A DNA stretch of 38,465 bases from assembly GCA_016930085.1 (NCBI GenBank), contig JAFGHO010000106.1, forward strand, positions 1-38,465, read 5' to 3'. A program made the position numbers and the translations under genes. Each line of letters starts with the position of its first letter. Positions within the stretch are counted from its first letter, which is position 1. Under the pieces are notes generated by a model. It saw nothing but the letters and a program-made list of their open reading frames with translations, did no database searches and was not told where the DNA came from. This DNA comes from Spirochaetales bacterium (GTDB lineage Bacteria; Spirochaetota; Spirochaetia; SZUA-6; JAFGRV01). This document shows positions 7,709 through 15,405 of this stretch, piece by piece.

Positions 7709-8405
7709 TGGATGTCCCCTTGCGCGTTTCCTTGTCGATACGGCCGTCATGAAGATAGATGATGTGGTCGGCGATTCCGACGATGGCAGGATCGTGGGTG
7801 GAAAAAATGAATGTCGTTTCCTGGTCCCGGTTCATCTTTTTCATGAGTTCGATAATTGATCCGCCCGTTTTCGAATCGAGGTTCGCCGTCGGTTCGTCCG
7901 CGAGAACGATCTGTGGTTTTGTCGCGAGCGCCCTCGCGATCGCCACGCGCTGCCGCTGGCCCCCGGAAAGTTCGGAAGGACGGTGTTGAATCCAGTCCGA
8001 AAGCCCGACCTCGCCGATGATATAATTGACCCACTCGCGTCGTTCGGTTTTGTTCATATCGGTTTTACCGAGAAGCAGGGGAAACTCGACGTTTTCATAT
8101 ACGGTGAGGACCGGGATGAGGTTGAATGTCTGAAAGATGAATCCGATCACCCTGTGCCGCAGCGTGGTTATTTTCCGGTCGCTGAGTCCGTTCGTTTTCC
8201 TCCCCGCGATCTCGACGGTCCCTTCCGTCGGAACGTCGATACAGCCGATGAGGTTCAGGATCGTCGTCTTCCCCGATCCCGACGGACCCGCTATCGAAAT
8301 AAAGTCCCCTTTTTCAATTTCGAAGCTGATTCCCTTAAGGGCTTCCACATCGTGTTTCCCGAGTGGATATGTCTTTCTGACGCCGGTAAGCTTTACTATA
8401 CCCAT
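7695..8405 (-). CDS. ABC transporter ATP-binding protein, LolD/MacB type
   Basis: This 236-residue ATPase powers the two permeases encoded downstream. It has Walker A GPSGSGKTT (40-48), Q-loop FQTFNL (91-96), signature LSGGQRQR (146-153), Walker B IVLADEPT (166-173) with catalytic Glu171, and the H-loop in STHD. Length and sequence fit the LolD/MacB/FtsE group rather than importers. AAAGGAGCGGGT precedes the ATG with good spacing. It is the first gene of the minus-strand operon and overlaps the first permease by 14 bases. It acts at the cytoplasmic face of the inner membrane. Confidence 0.95.
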   Translation of the reverse strand: MGIVKLTGVRKTYPLGKHDVEALKGISFEIEKGDFISIAGPSGSGKTTILNLIGCIDVPTEGTVEIAGRKTNGLSDRKITTLRHRVIGFIFQTFNLIPVLTVYENVEFPLLLGKTDMNKTERREWVNYIIGEVGLSDWIQHRPSELSGGQRQRVAIARALATKPQIVLADEPTANLDSKTGGSIIELMKKMNRDQETTFIFSTHDPAIVGIADHIIYLHDGRIDKETRKGTSNGTH

Positions 8406-8704
8406 ACCCGCTCCTTTCCATATTGTTTGCTACTGCTAAAATACCATAACTTCACTAAAAAATACATAAACCGGATATAAAGAGAGTATAAATAAATAGT
8501 TTAGATTTCCTCTTTCTCGATGCGGGGAGGCCGTCAAGTCGGGGAGGAAAAGCGGAAGAGGACCGGTTTCTCCCCATGTCGATACGTTAAAAATCGGACT
8601 ATATAATAGAGGAATTTGAATATAATGAAATGATCGATTATCATTTGAGGAAGCGGCCGGGTGAATATCGTATGAAGCCCGGTCGAGGAAAAAGGGGATC
8701 GAAT
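8406..8704. other. Divergent intergenic region between the ABC operon and the ankyrin gene
   Basis: The left half is AT-rich and must hold the promoter of the minus-strand operon; several TATA-like hexamers are visible, but none has a good -35 at normal spacing, so I do not mark one. The right half holds the promoter at 8579-8607. No gene of its own was found here: the upstream in-frame starts of the ankyrin gene lack a ribosome binding site. Confidence 0.5.
8579..8607 (+). promoter_or_regulatory. Promoter candidate for the ankyrin-repeat gene
   Basis: TCGATA (8579-8584), a 17-base spacer and a perfect TATAAT (8602-8607) form a sigma-70-like promoter. Transcription would begin near 8614, giving a leader of about 90 bases before the ATG at 8705. 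A second TATAAT lies at 8621-8626 without a matching -35. Confidence 0.5.
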
Positions 8705-10435
8705 ATGGCACGAAAAAGCGACGAAGATAAAATACTCGATGAAATACGGGAAAGGGTGATCCGGGAAAGCGCCAACCTGAAAGAAGAAAGGGAACGTCTT
8801 GAAAAGGAAAAGGTGACCCTGGAAGCGCTCAAGGAATTGACGGACCTCCCCATAGACAAAATCGAGGCTATCGCGGATGAAGTGAGAAAGGATTTTCGTA
8901 AAAAGGAAAAACGGCCGTCTTCCGGGAAAGTCCGCCCTTCGGGAGCGTCCGTTGCGCCCGCAATCATTTCCTTCGCGGTAACCGCCGTCGTCATCGGCAT
9001 TGTGGTGTTTATCGTTGGGGGTATCGCCGTGTCAATTATACAGTATAACATCGATAAAGCGGAAACGGAGAAACGACTCGCGCTCGAGGGACAATACAGG
9101 GAACTCGTGTCCGCCGCCGAAACCGGGAACATGGAAACGCTCGAGGAACTCGTCGGCCGGGGAATCCCCGTCGAACTGGAAGGATACGAGGGGGAAAGCG
9201 CACTCATGGCCGCGGCCGGCGGCGTCAACGTGCGGGTCGTGGAGTTCCTCCTGGAATCGGGGGCGGATGTGACGAAGAAGAACAGGGACGGGAAAACCGC
9301 CCTCGACATCGCGGAAGAAGGGCCGAATCTTCGCATCCGGGGCGAACTCGCCGGGGCGATGGTAAAGGCCGCCCCTGCCGGGAGTACGATTCCCCTGCTC
9401 TGGGAAAAAGGGTTTTCTTATTCGCAGACGGCTTTCGATCAACGGGTCGAAAAACGGGACCTGGACGCGGTCCGTCTTTTTCTCCGGGCGGATCGCGGGG
9501 CTTTCTCCAACAATTGGGACGACGGCGGCATCGCTGAGGCGGCCTCTCTGGGTTATTCAGACATGGTGGAACTCATCGCGGAAGAGGGAAAGGATTTGTC
9601 GCCGGATTCCGTTAACATCGCACTGCTTCGCGCCTCGGAAACGGGTTCGGTCCCGGCGATCGAGGTGCTGCTCGGGCACGGGGCGTATATCGATTTCCGG
9701 ATGGAAGGATCCGCGACCGATCCGGAAGACGGATTTACCCCCCTCATGTGGGCGTTGTGGGAAGACAACGAGGCCCTTCAGTACCTTCTCGATAAAGGGG
9801 CGGACCCGGATGCGATGGGAAGTTACCATCTCGTCCCGCCGCTTTTCATACCCATGGATTATGTTCATAATTTCAGGCTGACGCAACGTCGCGTCGAGCA
9901 GTTCAGACTGCTCATCGCTTACGGGGCGGATATCAACAGGAAGGATTACTACGGCATGACCGCCATCGAATACGCCTGGTCCGTCCTTCGGAGCGACGAA
10001 GCGAAACCCTTTGTCAGGGTACTCAAGGAGGCGGGGGTGGAAATACCATTTACCCCGGACTCCTTTATACGGCTTGTTTTCGAGGGCGATCTCGAAAATG
10101 TACGCGATTTCCTTACGAGGGGATTCGATCCGAATCTCGAGGGATTCGAACGGTATGATGAAGAGGTAAACGCATTGATTAAAGCGGCAATGCTGGGATA
10201 TACCGGAATGGTAAAGCTGCTTCTGGAATACGGCGCCGATATCGATTACACCACCGCTTCGAAGAGGAACGCCCTTTTCGAAGCGGTAAAAAAGGAAAAT
10301 GTCGCAATGGTGAAACTCCTTTTGGAACACAACGCCGCGGTGACTCAGGATATGATGAATTATGTCAATAAATGGGGAGGATACGGCTCCCGGGTAACGA
10401 TTCGATCAATGCTTAAAAACGCGAAAAATAAATAA
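8705..10435 (+). CDS. Membrane-anchored ankyrin-repeat protein
   Basis: This 576-residue protein has three parts. Residues 1-75 are charged and helical, with a likely coiled coil in the Glu/Arg/Lys-rich stretch 8-45. A single membrane helix lies at about 85-113. The remaining 460 residues form ankyrin-type repeats, seen as recurrent ALMAAA-then-VEFLLESGADV, TPLMWAL-then-LQYLLDKGADP, and ALIKAAMLGYTGMVKLLLEYGADI patterns, with weaker repeats between. Ankyrin repeats bind proteins; no enzymatic motif is visible. With no signal peptide and a basic N-terminal flank, the coiled coil is probably cytoplasmic and the repeats periplasmic, though the reverse is possible. The ATG at 8705 is preceded by AAGGGGA. 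It stands alone between two promoters, so the partner is unknown. Confidence 0.88.
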   Translation: MARKSDEDKILDEIRERVIRESANLKEERERLEKEKVTLEALKELTDLPIDKIEAIADEVRKDFRKKEKRPSSGKVRPSGASVAPAIISFAVTAVVIGIVVFIVGGIAVSIIQYNIDKAETEKRLALEGQYRELVSAAETGNMETLEELVGRGIPVELEGYEGESALMAAAGGVNVRVVEFLLESGADVTKKNRDGKTALDIAEEGPNLRIRGELAGAMVKAAPAGSTIPLLWEKGFSYSQTAFDQRVEKRDLDAVRLFLRADRGAFSNNWDDGGIAEAASLGYSDMVELIAEEGKDLSPDSVNIALLRASETGSVPAIEVLLGHGAYIDFRMEGSATDPEDGFTPLMWALWEDNEALQYLLDKGADPDAMGSYHLVPPLFIPMDYVHNFRLTQRRVEQFRLLIAYGADINRKDYYGMTAIEYAWSVLRSDEAKPFVRVLKEAGVEIPFTPDSFIRLVFEGDLENVRDFLTRGFDPNLEGFERYDEEVNALIKAAMLGYTGMVKLLLEYGADIDYTTASKRNALFEAVKKENVAMVKLLLEHNAAVTQDMMNYVNKWGGYGSRVTIRSMLKNAKNK

Positions 10436-10449
10436 GGGCACCTTTATAA

Positions 10450-10464
10450 ACCTGCTTTGCAGGT
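10450..10464. terminator. Hairpin after the ankyrin gene
   Basis: ACCTGC-ttt-GCAGGT is a perfect six-pair stem about 15 bases after the stop codon. On the plus strand no T-run follows; on the minus strand TTTATAAAGG follows. It may be a weak or Rho-assisted terminator, or a processing hairpin. Confidence 0.35.
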
Positions 10465-10527
10465 CCTACAAGCGCCACAAAAGGTTCGACGCGGTACGGC
10501 GGACAAAAATCAGCATGCTGAGATTTC

Positions 10528-10556
10528 TTGAATACTCATCCTGTTTGCGATATAGT
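10528..10556 (+). promoter_or_regulatory. Promoter of the GH5 gene, almost touching its start codon
   Basis: TTGAAT (10528-10533), a 17-base spacer and TATAGT (10551-10556) match the sigma-70 consensus at five and four-to-five of six positions. The gene's ATG is at 10565, eight bases after the -10 box, so the transcript would be leaderless or nearly so. Confidence 0.6.
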
Positions 10557-10564
10557 GAGGGTAT

Positions 10565-12283
10565 ATGGGGTCATACATACTGCACTATACCGCTTTTCTT
10601 TTTCCCGTGGTCCTGCTTTCAGGGATTATATGCTGTGCGACCGGATCGTATTGGGACAACTGGCCGGAATACCCCGGTTCGCCGGGGGGACCTGACAACT
10701 TTATACGGATCGACGAAACGGACGCCGCGCGCCTTGCCACACCGCAGGGAACACCCTTTCTCATCAGGGGGATCTCCTTCGGGAATCATGTATGGGGTAA
10801 CCCGCCGTCACCCGCCGGTTTTACCCACCACCGGGCGGATGATTACGGGCGAATCGCGGGAATGGGGTTCAACGCGGTGCGTTTTTACATGAATTACGGT
10901 ATTTTCGAAGACGACACGCGCCATTACCAATACAAGGACGGCGGTTTTGCATGGCTCGATGCGAACATCGCGGCCGCGCGGACGTACGGCATACGGCTCG
11001 TCCTCAACATGCATTACCCGCAGGGCGGGTTCCAGTCAAACGGGAACGGGGATGCACTCTGGTCGGACAGGATAAACCAGCTCAGGCTTATCGCGCTGTG
11101 GAAGGAGATCGCCCGCCGTTACAGGAACGAGGATTACATCATCGGCTACGGCCTGGTCAATGAACCGGTCCCCCTTGAAGGGGTGCCGCAATGGAAGGCG
11201 CTCGCCCAGGAGATCATCGACGCGATACGGGAGGTCGACCCGTATCATCTCATCTTTGTCGAACGGGCCAACTGGTTGAAATCGGAATCGACACAGACCG
11301 ATGAGGACAACCTTTACTTTCCCGCCGGTCTTGACGATCCGGGGCCGGAAAACAACATCGTTTACGAATATCACATGTACGAACCGTTCGCTTTCACGCA
11401 CCAGAACGCCGGCTGGGTCGAATCGACAGCCGGTAAATTTTCCGTCTTTCCCGATCCGAACCGCGTCGTCGCCGGGGCGGGGGAGTGGGCGGGCTTTGCC
11501 GGCGGCAACCCGCAGGCCCCGACGGGCACCTCTTCATGGACGGTCCTCGAAGGGAATCTCTACCGGGTTACCGATCCCGCTTATCGTCTGGGCAGGGCGG
11601 TCGTTCAGGCGCATTCGATCGGGAAGAACGGGACGGTCTATGCCGATGACTTCGTCGTGGAAGCCTACGATGAGGACGGGAGATTCGTGCGCGAAGCGGC
11701 GGACATTCCGGTCGGCACCGGAAGCGAATGGTACTTCTGGTCGGCAGACGGTTCGGGAAGCGGGGGCATCGCAACGGGTGTCTCCGGTTCGAGCGGGGGG
11801 GCGTGTCTTCGAATTTCAGGCACGACAGACGACGCCGTCTCGAGCAACGCCCGTGTTTTTATCGTCAGGCAGGGGTACCGGTATAAAATAAGCGGCAGAA
11901 TCAGGGGTGACGATGTCGCCTCGGGGGCAACGGTCCGTTTCCGCGTCGACTTCTATTCGTGCGACGGCGATATATACACTTGGAACAGGGACTACCTCCG
12001 GGCGCTCGTCTCAAGATACGCCGCTTTTTCCCGAAAAAACGGCCTGCCGCTTTATCTCGGCGAGTTCGGGACGATTACCGACAGCTTCAGGGAAAACCGC
12101 GGCGGTCTTTCCTGGGTTGGCGCCATGCTCGATATACTCGGAAAGGAAAACGTCAATTACAATTACCATACCTTCCACGAGACCGCTTTCGGACTGTACG
12201 CCAATCCGGCGGATGAATATCCGCGCCAATCCGCGCTCAACGTTCCGCTTGCGGACCTCTTCATGTCGAAACAGACGCTATAA
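10565..12283 (+). CDS. Secreted glycoside hydrolase family 5 (cellulase/mannanase-like) with inserted domain
   Basis: This 572-residue retaining glycosidase (clan GH-A TIM barrel) has an N-terminal hydrophobic signal (4-24) ending in Cys-Cys, so it is exported and possibly lipidated, although the lipobox is poor. Barrel landmarks are RGISF (68-72), the acid/base in LVNEP (Glu200), the YEYHMYEPF strand (267-275) and the nucleophile in YLGEFG (Glu500). Between the last two, where a short loop is usual, sits a segment of about 185 residues (290-475) rich in Gly, Ser and beta-strand pattern, resembling a carbohydrate-binding jelly roll. The substrate is a beta-1,4-glucan or mannan by family inference. 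No other start has a ribosome binding site. Its 3' end faces the 793-residue lipoprotein gene with 13 bases between. Confidence 0.87.
   Translation: MGSYILHYTAFLFPVVLLSGIICCATGSYWDNWPEYPGSPGGPDNFIRIDETDAARLATPQGTPFLIRGISFGNHVWGNPPSPAGFTHHRADDYGRIAGMGFNAVRFYMNYGIFEDDTRHYQYKDGGFAWLDANIAAARTYGIRLVLNMHYPQGGFQSNGNGDALWSDRINQLRLIALWKEIARRYRNEDYIIGYGLVNEPVPLEGVPQWKALAQEIIDAIREVDPYHLIFVERANWLKSESTQTDEDNLYFPAGLDDPGPENNIVYEYHMYEPFAFTHQNAGWVESTAGKFSVFPDPNRVVAGAGEWAGFAGGNPQAPTGTSSWTVLEGNLYRVTDPAYRLGRAVVQAHSIGKNGTVYADDFVVEAYDEDGRFVREAADIPVGTGSEWYFWSADGSGSGGIATGVSGSSGGACLRISGTTDDAVSSNARVFIVRQGYRYKISGRIRGDDVASGATVRFRVDFYSCDGDIYTWNRDYLRALVSRYAAFSRKNGLPLYLGEFGTITDSFRENRGGLSWVGAMLDILGKENVNYNYHTFHETAFGLYANPADEYPRQSALNVPLADLFMSKQTL
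11432..11989 (+). other. Candidate CBM-like domain nested in the GH5 barrel
   Basis: Residues 290-475 of the glycosidase interrupt the barrel between the YEYH strand and the helix leading to the catalytic YLGEFG. The insert has alternating strands (VVQAHSIGKNGTVYADDFVVEAY; VFIVRQGYRYKISGRIRG; ATVRFRVDFYS) typical of a CBM4/9-like beta-sandwich. The sequence on each side rejoins as a normal GH5 barrel, so it is an insertion rather than a fusion at an end. Family membership is not proven. Confidence 0.5.
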
Positions 12284-12296
12284 AAATATAAGGCCG

Positions 12297-14678
12297 CTAT
12301 GGTGAGTATTTTTTGATATACCAGTCGGAGCCGCCTCCCGAGCGGTACATGCCCCCGATCCCGTACGCGTAATTCATCGAATCGACGACAATGGCGCGGC
12401 ACCAGTCGGAGCCCGTGTTGGTAATCACGTCCCGCCACAACTCGGTGCCGGCCGAATCGTATTTGATCACCGCCCAGTCGTTGTCGGAAAAAAGCAGCCT
12501 GCCGCCGACATATACATTGTCGTTCGAGTCCGTTCCGATTCCCCAGACGACGTCGTTCGTCCCATTGTCCACGGTCTTGTCCCAGTTCGTCGTGTCTTCG
12601 TCACCCAACGTATTGAATTTCTTGACGGCCCAGTCGATGCCGTCGGAACTGTCGGTGGAGTATCCTGCCGCGTACACGCCGCCGGCCGAATCCACGGTAA
12701 CCGTGTAGGCCTTGTCTGTTTTGTGATTCGCGGCCCGGTTGTACTGGAAGCCCCATACGAAAGCACCGTTTGCGCCGTATTTCCTGACCATCCAGTCGAC
12801 ATCCCCGTTCGAGCTTGTCATAGTGCCCGCGATATAGACATTGTCCGAGGAGTCGGTCGCGACCGATACCGCCGTGTCGCTTCCGTAGCCGCCGTCGAAC
12901 CCGAAGTTCCAGTTCTCCGTGTCGTCCGTGCCGTCCGGAGAGTATTTTTTCATCCACCAGTCGAGGTTGCCGGAGCCGTTCGTAATGAAGCCGGCCACAT
13001 ACACATTGTCTTCGGAATCGATCGCGATACCCTGCGCGATGTCGCTTCCCGTCCCGTAGTTCCATTCCTTTGTCCAGCATTCGGCGCCTTCGGAATCGAA
13101 TTTTTTCACGCCCCAGATATTGTCCGAACCGTTTGTCAGATATCCGCAGACATAGACATTGTTCGCCGAATCCGTTACCGCGGACTGTGCGCAGTCCGAA
13201 CCCCCGTACCAGTCGATCTCCTTGTTCCAGTGAGAGGTGTCTTCGCTTCCGTCCGGCAGGAGTTTGATGATCTTCCAGTCGGAACTCGCGTTCTGTTTGA
13301 GACCCACGATATAGATGTTGTCGTCGTAGTCGATCGCGGCGCCCGTGGGAAGGTCCTCGGAGGGTTCGTTTTCCTCGAAGCTCCAGCTCGATGCGCCCGT
13401 ATATTCGATCACCACCCCGAAATGTGAATTCGCGTTTGCCTCGCCGACATTCGACGCTGCGTCTTTCGCCCATGCGTATATTGTCTTGGTCCCGTAGCCC
13501 GGACTGGTTCTGTATGTTCCCGGCTTTTCGGAAACCCATCCCGGATCGACGGGGGAGGGTTTGGTTCCAGTCTCATTGACGAGCCAGTGGGTGATACCGC
13601 TGCCGCCGTCGGTACCGTCCATGCTGAAAGTGATGAAGTGGCTTGTCGACGGAGAACCGCTTGTGAGGGTAAATGCCGATATAACGGGGGCGATTCCGTC
13701 GACCGTGATGTCGCTTCCGTCGGCGATAGTGACGGACGGGAGTCCCGTGTAGACGGGGTTGCCCGATGTATCGGTAAGCAGACCCCCGTCGAGTTCGACG
13801 CCGGTCGCATCGAGTCTGGCGCTCGATTCTCCGGATGCGATCGTGTATGTGCACGAAACCGTATCCTCCGGACCGAAGGGATCGACGGAGGCGACCGCGC
13901 CCGCATCGAGCGTGATGTTCAGCGTGCCGCCGGAAAGGATCACGGATTCGCTGAAGGCGACCGTCACGTTTACCTCGTCACCGGTCCCGTAGATCCCGTC
14001 ACCGGTCGTCGAGGTGATGCCGGTAATCACCGGGTACCGGATCGAATAGCTTTCCGTTCGGATGGGGCTGTCGAGCATTCCGGTCTTTGTCGCAAACGCC
14101 TTTATGATCATATCGGTATTATGATTCGATACGGGAACCGGTTCCGTGTAAACGGGGGACAGGGCCGTCGGGTCGTCACCGTTCGTGGTATAGCGGATGG
14201 TCGCGTCCTGGGTGGAGCAGGCGATTGTGACGCTTTGATCCGATTCATAGGTACCCCCCGGCGGATTCATGGACGGTGTGGACACCTGGCCGTCATTGAT
14301 CGTATAGTATTCGGTAGTGACGGCGCTGTCGGACATGCCGGATTTCGAGGCAAAGGCTTTTATCGTCATCGTTGTCCCGTTTCCGGCTACGATTATCGGT
14401 ATGGTAAACTCGGGGGAGTCCTCATTCGGTTCCGTCCCGTCTGTCGTGTAGCGGATAACGGCCCCGGCTGTTTCGCAGGTGATGTCGATGCTCTGATCGG
14501 AATCATAGGTGCCCCCGGCCGGATTCATGACCGGGGATGCCGCCGCCATCGCCGGTACCGGGGTGGTTTTCGGTTTGTATGTGTCTTCGATAAACGGATT
14601 GTAGAGGGCGATATCGCAGGAATGCAGGAAAAAGGCAAAGGGTATCATATAAAAAAGAAGTTTTTCGCGTTTTCGCAT
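12297..14678 (-). CDS. Large surface lipoprotein: chitobiase-C-terminal-like repeats plus seven-repeat beta-propeller
   Basis: This 793-residue protein starts with a lipoprotein signal (hydrophobic 8-18, FFLHSC, lipidated Cys21). Two tandem domains at about 48-126 and 135-212 each contain MNP-GGTY-SDQS and IRYTT-G-EP, the signature of the chitobiase/beta-hexosaminidase C-terminal domain family. Next come bacterial Ig/cadherin-like segments (about 216-330 and 331-425). The C-terminus (about 444-793) has seven repeats of D-x-x-(D/N)-N-x-Y-(V/I)-x-G with (W/I)-x-(V/I)-K-K-(F/Y) ends, matching SBBP-type propeller repeats; seven make a closed ring. No catalytic residue is evident, so adhesion or glycan binding is likely. 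It converges on the GH5 gene, which may serve the same polysaccharide niche. The ribosome binding site is poor. Confidence 0.82.
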   Translation of the reverse strand: MRKREKLLFYMIPFAFFLHSCDIALYNPFIEDTYKPKTTPVPAMAAASPVMNPAGGTYDSDQSIDITCETAGAVIRYTTDGTEPNEDSPEFTIPIIVAGNGTTMTIKAFASKSGMSDSAVTTEYYTINDGQVSTPSMNPPGGTYESDQSVTIACSTQDATIRYTTNGDDPTALSPVYTEPVPVSNHNTDMIIKAFATKTGMLDSPIRTESYSIRYPVITGITSTTGDGIYGTGDEVNVTVAFSESVILSGGTLNITLDAGAVASVDPFGPEDTVSCTYTIASGESSARLDATGVELDGGLLTDTSGNPVYTGLPSVTIADGSDITVDGIAPVISAFTLTSGSPSTSHFITFSMDGTDGGSGITHWLVNETGTKPSPVDPGWVSEKPGTYRTSPGYGTKTIYAWAKDAASNVGEANANSHFGVVIEYTGASSWSFEENEPSEDLPTGAAIDYDDNIYIVGLKQNASSDWKIIKLLPDGSEDTSHWNKEIDWYGGSDCAQSAVTDSANNVYVCGYLTNGSDNIWGVKKFDSEGAECWTKEWNYGTGSDIAQGIAIDSEDNVYVAGFITNGSGNLDWWMKKYSPDGTDDTENWNFGFDGGYGSDTAVSVATDSSDNVYIAGTMTSSNGDVDWMVRKYGANGAFVWGFQYNRAANHKTDKAYTVTVDSAGGVYAAGYSTDSSDGIDWAVKKFNTLGDEDTTNWDKTVDNGTNDVVWGIGTDSNDNVYVGGRLLFSDNDWAVIKYDSAGTELWRDVITNTGSDWCRAIVVDSMNYAYGIGGMYRSGGGSDWYIKKYSP

Positions 14679-14721
14679 GAAAGCCGGTTCCGCCGGGTAT
14701 GACTATTCCTCCGACATGATA

Positions 14722-14750
14722 AATGTATTGCTTTTTTTTATGGAATTCAA
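14722..14750 (-). promoter_or_regulatory. Promoter candidate for the 793-residue lipoprotein
   Basis: On the minus strand, TTGAAT (14745-14750), a 17-base A-rich spacer and TACATT (14722-14727) form a sigma-70-like promoter. The leader would be about 37 bases and contains GGAGGAATAG, placed too far from the ATG (about 25 bases) to be a standard ribosome binding site. Confidence 0.45.
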
Positions 14751-14826
14751 GTACGATACGGCGGAACACGCCTGAGGAAACCATGCCGGAACGAAGCCTC
14801 TCTTTCCATGCGGATTTTGGCTTTTT

Positions 14827-14859
14827 CTTCACATACTCTTCACATTCTCTTCAAACGGT
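14827..14859 (+). promoter_or_regulatory. Three tandem 11-bp repeats resembling a PhoP/PhoB-type operator
   Basis: The units CTTCACATACT, CTTCACATTCT and CTTCAAACGGT follow each other without gaps. Read as TTCACA-N5-TTCACA-N5-TTCAAA they fit the TT(A/C/T)ACA-N5 pattern known for Bacillus PhoP and the 11-bp spacing used by OmpR/PhoB regulators generally. A TATGTT hexamer at 14876-14881 could be the -10 box of an activator-dependent promoter for the gene at 14983. Confidence 0.5.
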
Positions 14860-14982
14860 CTCCATGGGAAACGGATATGTTTTCATTGTGATGAGGAACC
14901 ACCCCGGCCCGGCGGCCGGATGGGCGCCTTGTTACATGCCGGGCGTATGTCCGGCAGAAAAGATCGCTTTAAGGAGTATATG

Positions 14983-15396
14983 ATGAAGACATTACGTTTG
15001 AGTTTTCTGGTAATGGCACTTGTGATCGCCGCCGCTTTTTATGGAACCGCGGAAGGCAGGGATGTGGTCGACCGGGGCGAATACCATGAACTCGATGGGA
15101 CGCTGTACAGCGACGGCGCCGAGTACTATCTCGATACGGGAAGCGTGGTCTATTCGATTCATCTTGGTCCGGACTGGTATTCGACGGAAATCGGGTTCCC
15201 CGCGGATGTCCGGGACCATGCGGTGGTGAAAGGATTCGTCTGTGACATGGATGCGGCCCCGGTCGCGATTACATTGGCGGACGAGGTGTATGCCTTCCGG
15301 GGGGACGACGGGCGTCCGCTCTGGGCCGGCCGCGGGAATGGGCGGAACCGTCCGGCAGGCGGCGGCACGGGCAGGGGAACCGGCGGAAACAGATAG
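14983..15396 (+). CDS. Small exported protein of the redox cassette, OB-fold-like
   Basis: This 137-residue exported protein is of unknown function. The signal peptide is MKTLRLSFLVMALVIAAAF with cleavage near TAEG (about 22-25). The mature part is strand-rich: a Tyr/Leu-Asp-Gly opening, SIHLGPDWYSTEIGFP, then VVKGFVCD, ITLADEVYAFRGDDG and PLWAG. I recall this order of motifs (L-G-P-x-W-Y, V-x-G-F, then R-x-x-D-G-x-P-x-W) from uncharacterised periplasmic OB-fold-like proteins found near 4Fe-4S membrane proteins, but I cannot name a family. The tail is a Gly/Arg/Asn-rich stretch. Two adjacent ATGs exist; the second is chosen because AAGGAG sits six bases upstream. It is followed by the next gene after nine bases. 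Confidence 0.72.
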   Translation: MKTLRLSFLVMALVIAAAFYGTAEGRDVVDRGEYHELDGTLYSDGAEYYLDTGSVVYSIHLGPDWYSTEIGFPADVRDHAVVKGFVCDMDAAPVAITLADEVYAFRGDDGRPLWAGRGNGRNRPAGGGTGRGTGGNR

Positions 15397-15405
15397 GAGG
15401 AGGCA

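Larger units (their letters stand above)
14679..14982. other. Divergent intergenic region with an operator-like repeat array
   Basis: This 304-base gap separates the minus-strand lipoprotein from the plus-strand redox cassette. It holds the minus-strand promoter at 14722-14750, three 11-bp direct repeats at 14827-14859 and an AAGGAG ribosome binding site at 14971-14976. I see no separate gene. Confidence 0.6.

Noticed and set aside
13587-14702. Plus-strand 371-residue frame opposite the lipoprotein
   Set aside because: Gly/Arg/Asp-rich shadow of the repeat-containing lipoprotein, without ribosome binding site or family motif.
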